Shown here piece by piece: positions 1-8,400 of a stretch of 64,000 bases of DNA (positions within the stretch are counted from its first letter, which is position 1; every line of letters starts with the position of its first letter). The translations under genes and the position numbers were made by a program. Source of the DNA: Candidatus Woesearchaeota archaeon (GTDB lineage: Archaea > Nanobdellota > Nanobdellia > Woesearchaeales > UBA10216); the NCBI GenBank assembly GCA_016180065.1, contig JACPBY010000005.1, positions 1 to 64,000 on the forward strand, read 5' to 3'. The notes beneath the pieces are model-generated. The model saw only the letters and a list, made by a program, of their open reading frames with translations, was not told the origin of the DNA and did not search any database.

Positions 1-139
1 AACTATCTTTCTATAACAGATAAAAAAAAGAAACTCACAGATAAAAGTAAGGAATAAGGAACTCCCCCTCGTTCGTTTTAGTCGTTAGAAATGTCCCCCC
101 ATTAGTCGTTAGCCCTCTTTCTCGATTGAGTTTAACATC

Positions 140-288
140 GGGCTTAACCGAAGTTTTGACCCCTCGAAAAAATTCTCCTCGTGAGGTTTTGAGGCAACCC
201 ACAAAACCGAAACAGAGCTGAGAATTTTTTCAGAGATGGGCAAAATTTGGACGGAGAAACCTGCAAGGTTTCGTAGTCGGTTAAGCCC
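140..288. repeat. Nested-palindrome intergenic element 1
   Basis: Outer arms GGGCTTAACCGA (140-151) / TCGGTTAAGCCC (277-288); inner arms AAAAAATTCTC (167-177) / GAGAATTTTTT (220-230) and GGTTTT (185-190) / AAAACC (203-208); loop GAGGCAACCCAC (191-202). Confidence 0.8.
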
Positions 289-444
289 TGTTAGTTGCGT
301 CGGAGCGGTAGCGGAGACCGAGGGATAGTGCAACGATTTTTGCGAAGCAAAAAATCCCGAAGAGTTATTTTCAAGGGCGGTTCTATCAAAAGAGCGAATG
401 CGATACATCGAGAACAAGAATTAATGGGCAGTTTTCCGATAGAA

Positions 445-873
445 TTACTTTTTCTTTTTCATCATATGTGCTTCTATCATTCTTTTAACATTGACGGGAT
501 CTTGAACACCCGTAAATACAATTTCAACCAAGTGTGTTCCTGCCGTATTAATATGAACTTTACCTAATCCAAAAATTCTTTCAATTATTCCTTGAGTAAA
601 GTGAATATCTTGTATTTTATCATATAAAACAGTAGAGGTTTTTCTTGATAAAAATGTAAATTGATGAATTACTCTTTGGTCTGTAAGATAGTATTTATTA
701 CCTCTTCTTACAAACTCAGCAATAATAATTAAGGGAATACCTATAATTGCCCCCATTATCGTTATGATCAATATCCCGCCAAGAATGTATATCCCAAGAT
801 ATTCTAATGGATGAATTCCAAATTCTTTTTCTACTTTTTCTCCAGTGTGTAATTCTTCGCCAATTCCTGACAT
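445..873 (-). CDS. PH-domain (bPH2/YdbS-like) membrane protein
   Basis: Two hydrophobic segments then 'YYLTDQRVIHQFTFLSRKTSTVLYDKIQDIHFTQGIIERIFGLGKVHI', typical of bacterial/archaeal PH (DUF304-type) domains. TATA-like TTTATAAAC upstream. Confidence 0.8.
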   Translation of the reverse strand: MSGIGEELHTGEKVEKEFGIHPLEYLGIYILGGILIITIMGAIIGIPLIIIAEFVRRGNKYYLTDQRVIHQFTFLSRKTSTVLYDKIQDIHFTQGIIERIFGLGKVHINTAGTHLVEIVFTGVQDPVNVKRMIEAHMMKKKK

Positions 874-937
874 ATTTTATTATATTTAAGAACAAGTTTA
901 TAAATATTCCGAAAAGGAAAACTGCCCCTGTTCGTTC

Positions 938-1104
938 GTAGCCCTTGAAAATAATTGCAATTAACGTATGCGATTTAACGAAGTTGATTTTTCAGAGCTG
1001 AAAAAATTGAGGCAACCCACAATTTTTTCCTCGAAAAATCAATTTGGGAAAATTCTGGAAATTTCTTAATAAATTCTGCGAAGCAGACTAGAATTTAAGG
1101 GCAG
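938..1104. repeat. Nested-palindrome intergenic element 2
   Basis: Outer GCCCTT (941-946) / AAGGGC (1097-1102); TTGATTTTTC (984-993) / GAAAAATCAA (1033-1042); AAAAAATT (1001-1008) / AATTTTTT (1021-1028); same loop GAGGCAACCCAC (1009-1020) as element 1. Confidence 0.8.
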
Positions 1105-1106
1105 GG

Positions 1107-1874
1107 CTACTTCTTAAATATTTTAAAAAAAGATCTCAAAAAATTTGGTTTTAATTTATTATCTTCCAAATAATGATGCTTTTTAAGAAATTTTTTTGAG
1201 GGTTTCTTCCATGGGACACCAGTTTTTGATTTAGCTTTTTGATGTATGTCGCTTAACCTGTTTACCTCAAAAATGTAATCATCTTTATTAATCCTATACT
1301 CTCCATTAATTCTTTTAACTCTCTCTTCTGGTTTATAACCCCCACCATCAAAAAAGACATTCTTTATTATTATCGCGTTATTTTTATGTTTTACATCCCA
1401 AAATAATCCAGGACAACATCCAATACAACCGCATCCGGTAGTAAAAACACAATCTTTTTCATTTGGTTTTAAAATATCTTTATTTACATGGTCAGAAATT
1501 TTCCAATTAATCAAATTTGAAATAAGAATATTTTTTGCATGAATTTTACTATCCCCTAATATTTTTATATTATTTAAATAAATTTGAATGTCTCCTTCAA
1601 AATCATTTCCTCCACTATAGGCATTAGACAAGTCTACCTTAAATGTTCTGAATTGGGTTATTCCTAAATTTATTAAAAATTGTGTAATGATATCAGAATT
1701 TTTCTTATCATTTATTGAAATCTTTCTGAGATATTGAAAGATTTGATTTTGTAATTTTACATCATTGATATAATTGTATGATATATGGTTTATGATTTCA
1801 TTAATTGTACTATCTTTATCTAATTCTAATAATTTGGTAAGTTCAATTTTAAAATCCTTTTTATTTTTACCCAT
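1107..1874 (-). CDS. Hypothetical protein with CGCIGCC cysteine cluster
   Basis: Long ORF; probable ATG at 1874 with TATA TTTATATAC about 25 nt upstream. No family recognised. Confidence 0.6.
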   Translation of the reverse strand: MGKNKKDFKIELTKLLELDKDSTINEIINHISYNYINDVKLQNQIFQYLRKISINDKKNSDIITQFLINLGITQFRTFKVDLSNAYSGGNDFEGDIQIYLNNIKILGDSKIHAKNILISNLINWKISDHVNKDILKPNEKDCVFTTGCGCIGCCPGLFWDVKHKNNAIIIKNVFFDGGGYKPEERVKRINGEYRINKDDYIFEVNRLSDIHQKAKSKTGVPWKKPSKKFLKKHHYLEDNKLKPNFLRSFFKIFKK

Positions 1875-1912
1875 ATCCAATTAGAAGTATTATGTTGTAT
1901 ATAAACCTTGTT

Positions 1913-2132
1913 TAGCCCTGCCCTTTTAGAAATGGAAATTTTATTGCATTTAACGTATGCGATTAAGAGAAGTTTCGCGTTAGCAAAAATTTCCCCGAGC
2001 AACAAACTAAAAGCAATAAGATAATTGCGAGGGCGTAGCGAAGTGCAACGGAGCGAAGTCTTAATCGCTGTTATATTCTCCCGATAGGGATTGAGTTTTA
2101 GTGCAACGTTGGGCGAAGCCCAAAAACTCAAA
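1913..2132. repeat. Nested-palindrome intergenic element 3
   Basis: GCGATTAAGA / TCTTAATCGC arms, and TTGAGTTTT (2091-2099) / AAAACTCAA (2123-2131) enclosing TTGGGC-GAA-GCCCAA (2109-2123). Confidence 0.7.
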
Positions 2133-2210
2133 GTTGTCGGCACTATATAGAAAAATGGGGGTCGGCGAGAGAGAATAACATTTATATACTTGAATGGTTT
2201 TAAAATAAGT

Positions 2211-2942
2211 ATGGAAAGAGTAAAAGCATTTTGTATTACTGAGTGTTTACCTAAGCCAAAATCTAATATAGATCCATCAACCGTTTCTAGTACTATAAAT
2301 ATACCACCTTACGGTGTGTTGACTTTAACCCGAATCGGAGTCAGAAGCCTACAAGATTATTGGATTTGGGGTAAGGAACTAATCTTTCCATATATGGATG
2401 GTCGGGTGTACGAAGGAGTTGCTTCAAGCTATCGGTTATCCGAACAACTCGAAGGGAAACCGATTCCAACTAGGACGCCACATTATTATTTAAGAGCGCA
2501 TCTATCTGGCGAACAGAGAAAGTTAGATGAAAGATTTCGTCTTAATGTATTTCTGCCCGAGATACGTGAACCATATTTCAGTGGCGATAGGTATCATCCA
2601 TTGGTATCATGTAGAATTTTAAGTGAGTTTTCAACCAAAAATGAAGCACGCTACACAGGTGGATTGCTTACTCTCCCCGACGACCCCGCAATCACAGGGG
2701 GCTTAGAGATTTCTATTGAGCCATTTCCTTATGCCGAGTGGATAGGATACAGATGGGCTGCAGAGGAGAGTGACTGCCTTATACCTTTCTTCTTGCTCGA
2801 TGCGTTAACGAGCAGAGAATATCCTCCTGAAGTAATGGAAGGGCATTTGGAACGTCTGGTGAACCTATGGAAGTCTAGAGAAGTTCCTGGTATTTCTAGC
2901 TTTGATGACCTGAAAAAACGGAGAGAGGGAGTGAGAGAATAA
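2211..2942 (+). CDS. Hypothetical protein
   Basis: ORF with TATA (TTTATATACTT, ~2180-2190) about 25 nt before ATG 2211, which suggests a leaderless start. No family recognised. Confidence 0.6.
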   Translation: MERVKAFCITECLPKPKSNIDPSTVSSTINIPPYGVLTLTRIGVRSLQDYWIWGKELIFPYMDGRVYEGVASSYRLSEQLEGKPIPTRTPHYYLRAHLSGEQRKLDERFRLNVFLPEIREPYFSGDRYHPLVSCRILSEFSTKNEARYTGGLLTLPDDPAITGGLEISIEPFPYAEWIGYRWAAEESDCLIPFFLLDALTSREYPPEVMEGHLERLVNLWKSREVPGISSFDDLKKRREGVRE

Positions 2943-3102
2943 TAGATAATAAAAAATTGCAGTGATTATAGCGAGCCGACCCCATAATATTCTGCCGACA
3001 ATTGAATATAACAACTATTAAACGAGATAAATGTTCGTTTTATAGCAGGGATTGGGCTAAAAAGCGATGTTTTTATATACTTCTTGGGGTAGTATTGGCA
3101 TT

Positions 3103-3912
3103 ATGAGCAATGAGGCTAAAGCCGTTTCATCAGAAGAACGATACCGGTTGGTTGGGAAGCTGATCGAAGAAGTAAAACTCAGGGGATATTCATACCAAAC
3201 AGGCAAATCCTACATTTCCATTGTAAAATGTTTTCTCGCTTCGAGAAAGACGCCAAGAGAATTTTTGCTATCCCATTCTACTAAAAGCAAGTCGACAATG
3301 AGATCCGCGTACTTTGCTCTTAAATTCTTTCATGAGAATGCCCTTAATGCCCGGTTTGATGAGACTTTGCCTCTTGCAAGAAAATCCTTAAAGCTGCCTT
3401 TGGTGTTAAGCAAAGAGGAAATAAACAGCATGATAGAATCTACGAACAACATAAAACATAAACTTGTTATTATGTTCCTGTATTACGCGGGGCTTCGTCT
3501 TGACGAGGCAAGAAATATCAAATGGACGGATATTGATTTTGACAGGGAAATCATCCATCTAAAAACTACGAAAGGAGACAAAGAAAGAGTTGTGTTCCTG
3601 CATAAAAAACTTGTTGATATGACGAACGTATATGGATTGGGCAAAGAAGGACTGGTTTTTACTTCCCAAAGAAACAAGGAATACAATAAAAGAACGATAC
3701 AACAAATCATAAAATCAGCTTCTGAGAAAGCCGGAATCAAGAAGAACGTAACGCCGCATACGCTAAGGCACAGCTTTGCCACCCACCTGTTGGAAGCCGG
3801 TGCAGACATCAGATACATACAACAATTGCTGGGGCATAAGGACCTGAAAACAACGCAGATCTATACGCATGTCGCGAACAAAGACATCAAGAAACTTGCA
3901 AATCTGATTTAA
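3103..3912 (+). CDS. Tyrosine recombinase/integrase (XerA/C-like)
   Basis: 'LYYAGLRLDEARNIKW', 'TPHTLRHSFATHLLEAGADIRYIQQLLGHKDLKTTQIYTHV' give the catalytic R..HxxR..H..Y. The track start (3067) overlaps the TATA box TTTTTATATAC, so ATG 3103 is preferred. Confidence 0.95.
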   Translation: MSNEAKAVSSEERYRLVGKLIEEVKLRGYSYQTGKSYISIVKCFLASRKTPREFLLSHSTKSKSTMRSAYFALKFFHENALNARFDETLPLARKSLKLPLVLSKEEINSMIESTNNIKHKLVIMFLYYAGLRLDEARNIKWTDIDFDREIIHLKTTKGDKERVVFLHKKLVDMTNVYGLGKEGLVFTSQRNKEYNKRTIQQIIKSASEKAGIKKNVTPHTLRHSFATHLLEAGADIRYIQQLLGHKDLKTTQIYTHVANKDIKKLANLI

Positions 3913-3929
3913 CATCTGCTGCAATCAAA

Positions 3930-4553
3930 ATGAAAAAACCAAAAATAAGGATACTGGCATTCAGCGACCTGCACGGCAGCGAGAAAGCGCTGGCTGCGAT
4001 AGCAAGGAAAGCAAAAAAGGCAGACATTCTGGTTTGCGCAGGCGACTTCACCGTGTTTGAGCACAACATACTCAGGATAATGAGAAAGCTGGACAGCATA
4101 GGGAGGCCTGTCCTGCTGGTGAACGGCAACCACGAAGACGAAACCCTTGTTGCTGAGATATGCAAAACACTGAAAAACACAACGCAGCTGCACTGCAAAA
4201 TCTGCATCAACACAAGATTCCCAAATTACGCATTTATCGGCCATGGAGGGGAAGGCTTCAGCCACACAAGCGAGGAGTTCGAAAGGTTTGCAGCAGCAGC
4301 AACGAAGAAGATAAGGCAGCTGCAAAAGCAAAAGAAAAAAATCGTGCTTGTAACTCATCAGCCGCCATACGGCACAAAGGTCGACTACATCTGGACGCAG
4401 CACGGCAACAAAAGCTATTCACGGTTTGACAGGAGGTTCCAACCGGTACTGCACATATCAGGGCATTTGCACGAAACGCAAGGCAAGCAGGACAGAATTG
4501 GAAAGACGCTTGTGATAAATCCGGGGCCGAAAGGGAAAATTGTGAAGGCTTAA
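3930..4553 (+). CDS. Calcineurin-like metallophosphoesterase
   Basis: 'ILAFSDLHGS', 'ILVCAGDFT', 'LVNGNHE', 'VTHQPPYGT', 'HISGHLHE' motifs. Confidence 0.9.
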   Translation: MKKPKIRILAFSDLHGSEKALAAIARKAKKADILVCAGDFTVFEHNILRIMRKLDSIGRPVLLVNGNHEDETLVAEICKTLKNTTQLHCKICINTRFPNYAFIGHGGEGFSHTSEEFERFAAAATKKIRQLQKQKKKIVLVTHQPPYGTKVDYIWTQHGNKSYSRFDRRFQPVLHISGHLHETQGKQDRIGKTLVINPGPKGKIVKA

Positions 4554-4564
4554 ATCAGGCTGCG

Positions 4565-4700
4565 GCGAGTCCAGTAGCTTCTTCAGATTTTTTTAGGATA
4601 CTGTGAGTGAAACTCCGGAGAGATTGCGGCAGCGACGGAAGAATTGCGAATTTTTTATGCACTGGACACTGGACATACGCCCGGACAGGTTTTATAAGCA
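4565..4700. repeat. Dispersed intergenic element, copy A
   Basis: Shares with 58140-58276 the blocks GTGAGT.AAA.TCCG, TTGCGGC..(C/T)GAC.GGAAGAATT.CG and GCA.TGGACACTGGACA, ending at a TATA-like TTTATAA. Confidence 0.65.
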
Positions 4701-4771
4701 AGTTCTGCAGCAGCAAAACAAAAACATTAAAAAGAAGGTGTACTTGTTATAGTACGCCATGACATACGAAA

Positions 4772-5032
4772 ATGCATATAGAAGATGTATATGTGAAGGA
4801 AGCTGTCGAAGAGAAAATCTTCGGAAAGCATGGCATAATCAGAGAAGAGATAAAGGGAACTCTGCTGGCAGACGAGCCGAAACACTTCAAGAGCGGAAAA
4901 GGAAGATATCTGGCAATTGGCTTTGTGGAGAGGCATATAAGCAGCGTATACGAAAATAAGAATGGAATCGCGATGATGGTAACTGCGCATCCTTCATCAA
5001 AATGGCAAGTGCGGCTTTACAAAAGAAAATGA
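4772..5032 (+). CDS. BrnT-like small toxin candidate
   Basis: 'KHGIIREEIKG...GRYLAIGFVERHI...GIAMMVTAHPSSKWQVRLYKR' resembles the BrnT/RelE-like layout; ATGA overlap with the next gene. Confidence 0.5.
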   Translation: MHIEDVYVKEAVEEKIFGKHGIIREEIKGTLLADEPKHFKSGKGRYLAIGFVERHISSVYENKNGIAMMVTAHPSSKWQVRLYKRK

Positions 5033-5451
5033 GGAACATGACACCTGAGGAAGAAGAAATAAAGGAAGAAGACATCATAGGCGAGGTACATGTCACCATA
5101 GCCAGTGATGCTTTTAGCAAGCCAATAACCTGCTGCAGCAGGAAAACCAAAAAGGCAACGAAGGGCATGTCATTGAAAGGGCAAAAAGTAACTTATGATG
5201 TCTGGAAATGCGGCAAATGCGAGGAGGAATACCTAGACAGCCAGCAAGCAGAAAAGCTTGAAGATATTTGGGCAATACAAAAATTTCTTGAAGGAAAATC
5301 ACCCACAATGGAAAGAAGCCTTAACTACGACGGCAAAACGTATTTTGTGAGGTTCCCTAAAGACTTGACAGCAGGCTGGGCAAAGCAGAAAAAGGAAAAA
5401 GCTCGCCTAACGATGCTATCACCTGACAGGTATCTTGTAGAAGTGGCTTAA
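5029..5451 (+). CDS. YgiT-type zinc-finger + AbrB-like antitoxin candidate
   Basis: CC..(35 aa)..CxxC pattern 'ITCCSRKTKK...VWKCGKCEEEYLDSQQAEKL' resembles YgiT/MqsA-N; 'YDGKTYFVRFPKDLTAGW' resembles an AbrB/MazE-like C-terminus. ATG 5029 overlaps the stop of the upstream gene. Confidence 0.55.
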   Translation: MRNMTPEEEEIKEEDIIGEVHVTIASDAFSKPITCCSRKTKKATKGMSLKGQKVTYDVWKCGKCEEEYLDSQQAEKLEDIWAIQKFLEGKSPTMERSLNYDGKTYFVRFPKDLTAGWAKQKKEKARLTMLSPDRYLVEVA

Positions 5452-8400
5452 TTAAATGCTTCCGGCGGCCTTCCGCGCTGGTCTCTCGGCTGCTGGCCAG
5501 CCTGCTGCGACTTCTGGCTCTCGTAATCCCTTACTATCTCAGCAGCCTCTTCCTCGTCAGAAAGCTTTGAAGAACTGCTTCTTCTCCTGCCCTTGCCAAA
5601 CTTCCTAAACAGGCTTGTAAAGCCGGACTTCAGGCTGCCAAGGCCGCCACCGCCTCCCTTCTTCATAATCAAGAAAGCTCCTCCTCCAATAGCTGCAGCA
5701 ACAACCAGCCCGATGAGTATGAACAGCATAGCCTTGCTGCCGCCTGCGCCTTTCCCAGCGCCTTCCCCTGTTTCGTTGCCTTTTGACTCGTTAGCTGAAG
5801 GAGAAGCACTGATATTCACAGGCGTTTCATCCGCCTTCGGCTTCTCCTCAACAGCAGCCTTTGGCTTGAGGACAATGGCAAACAGGGATAATCCGGGAGA
5901 TGTTGCCTCAAAATAGTTGTGCGTGGTGTCCGAGCGCTTGAAAGCAGTATCAAGGCTGGTCCACATTTCGTTGAAGTAGCGCTGCAGGACTATGTCCTTT
6001 ACCGAGCCTTGGTTCTGGTCAAACCATTTCTTCTCAACACTAAACTCAACCTTGGCTTCTGGAACGTCAGCATCCCTCAGGCCGGTCTTGTCAATCTTTA
6101 TGTACTGGTAAACCTTGCCCTGCACCTCGCGCTTGGTTGCAGGCTTTTCATCAAGCTTTGTAACAGCGATTTCAACGTTTGATGCAGCATTGGCTACTGT
6201 GAAGTCCAGCACTTTGATGCCAATCTTATCGTTGGCAATCTTCATCGTTGCCGTGCCGGCAGGCAGCTCTGCCCATTTCTTTGAGACCTTCACACCCGTG
6301 CTAGGCACAGGAGTGCCACCTCCCCCGCCGCCACCACCCCCACTACCGCCAGATGTGGTGGTACTGCTACCACTGCCGGTTATGGCGACTGTCACGTTGC
6401 CCTGGTTGCCCCCTGCGCCAATCGCTATTGAGATGTTCTCATGTCCTGCATCATCCAGTGTTGTAACAATATACTGGAAGGTGCCGTTGCTTGTAAGGGT
6501 ATCTGTTGTTGAGTTGGCTGGCGATGTCTGGTTCTTCACGTTCGTCAGGTTAGCGGCTGCCGTGATGTTGCCGGAACTTAGCGTGATTACCGTGCTATTT
6601 GAGCGGTAAACCTTGTAAACCAGGCCGTGAAAGTCAGCGTATCCGGCCGCATCCCTGGTAACGTTTGCCCATGAAATTGTGACCGTGATGCTGCTGCTGC
6701 CTGAAGTGGTAAGGTTAAGGTTTGTCGGAATTGAAGGAACAATGGTGTCGTTGGCTGTGGCGTTAATGCTGTTTGAGATGTTAATGCCAAACGTGCTGTT
6801 CTGGAGGTTGCCGGCAGAGTCAACGGCAGCAACCGCATAATAGTACACTGTGCCATTAAGGGTAAGGTTGTCAACAAATGAGCTGACTCCTTCCGGAATC
6901 CTGACAGAAGTGAGGTTTGTAATGTTGATGGGCGAGTTTAAGCCAGAGTAGTTGCTCAGGTTGCCTGCAACCTGGCTGATGTCGAAGCTGGCGCGGTAGA
7001 CAATGTAGCTTTCCCCTGTCTCGTTTGAAACCTGCGTCCAGTTAACCATGACTGTTCCTCCCAGGGTTGCTGAGACGTTAACGCCTCCGGGAGCGGCAGG
7101 CGGGCTTGTGTCAGGCTCTCCCTGGGGCCCTCCTTCTCCGTCACTGAAGTGCGGCAGGCTTATCCAGACATAGTTGGTTGTCCTGTTAATGAAACAAGTG
7201 GCATTTGTTGAATTTGCATCCTCAGTATTGCTGCAAATCATGCCTCCTGAAGTTGTGTTAAACCACCTCGTGTCGTAATCAGACCATTCTGAAGGAATGC
7301 TTGAATTTGGAGTGGAAGTGCCGTTCCACACCATAATGCCGTTATCGTCAAAAAGCCCCTTTATGGTGAAGTTCATCTGCGCTGCATCGTTGACAAGCGA
7401 ATGGTTGTACGGAATGCCGACAAAAACCTTGTCGTAAATGTTGGGCGCGGCGCTGCCGAACTTGAAAATCTCCTCGTAATTGCTGACGTTCCTGTTCGAC
7501 CTCATCGCGTTCTCGCTCATAGACGCTTCCGGAGGGCCGGATGCAAGCATGTCAACGCCAAGAAAGTAAATCTTTACCCCTGTCGTGTTGATTTCCATGA
7601 GCATGTTGACCTTGCCGGTAGCCATGACCTTAAGGGGATTGAAACTGCCGGCATCAAAATCATTCGGGAAAAGCCTGCAGCTTTCAAGGCTTGCGTTAAA
7701 AACATTGCAGGCAGCGGTATTCCTCAGGAAGGTCATCCTGTACTGGCCGGCCTTTGTTCCTGAGAAATCCTCAGAGCTGCCGTTTGCGTGGAACTTCCTG
7801 GGCTTGAATGCGTTCAGCGTAAGCTGGATTATGCCATTGGATTCCCTTGAGGCGTTGGTAACGTTGAGCTTGAACTTCAATGGAGCAAACCTCCTGTTGA
7901 ACACGAGCACAGTGGCGTTGCTGTCATTAATGATGGGAAGCCTTATCAGCCCTCCGGAAAGCTGGTCAGCCATGTACCTGAATGTCGGAAAGACAGACCT
8001 GTGGCCGACCATGTCAACCTTGATTTCAACGTGGGCGTCATCCAAAGGCAGGCCGGAAGAATCAGATATGTTTACGGTGACATAGCTTGTGTTAAGGCTG
8101 GTGATGCCGGTTACAGTAGAGTAGTTGCCTGCAAGCTTCTTTAGAGTTACATGATGAGTCATATTGCCTGTAACGGTAAAGTTGCTGAAGTAAGCAGAGT
8201 ATTCACCGGCGCCAGAGCTCATGGCAGAGGAATTTGCGCCGTAAAACTCCAGAATCTGGTAAATCCCGCCAGCAGAGCCCATCACAGTAATGGTATAATT
8301 TGCAAGGTTCTGGCTGCCACCACCTGAATTCGGAGTGATTATTGAGCCGCCAGGTATCTGCACGTCAGAGTTCGGAGGCACCAAGCCTGCAATGCCAAGC

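Noticed and set aside
2091-2131. Intergenic palindromes as a CRISPR array
   Set aside because: No regular direct repeats with unique spacers and no cas genes in the window; the structures are inverted repeats.
3067-3102. Upstream start of the integrase at 3067
   Set aside because: This segment contains the TATA box TTTTTATATAC; ATG 3103 fits a leaderless archaeal transcript better.
3483-4403. Antisense ORFs (e.g. 3483-3818 -, 3887-4213 -, 3909-4403 -)
   Set aside because: They lie opposite well-recognised integrase and phosphoesterase genes and have no domain-like features. They are typical spurious ORFs.
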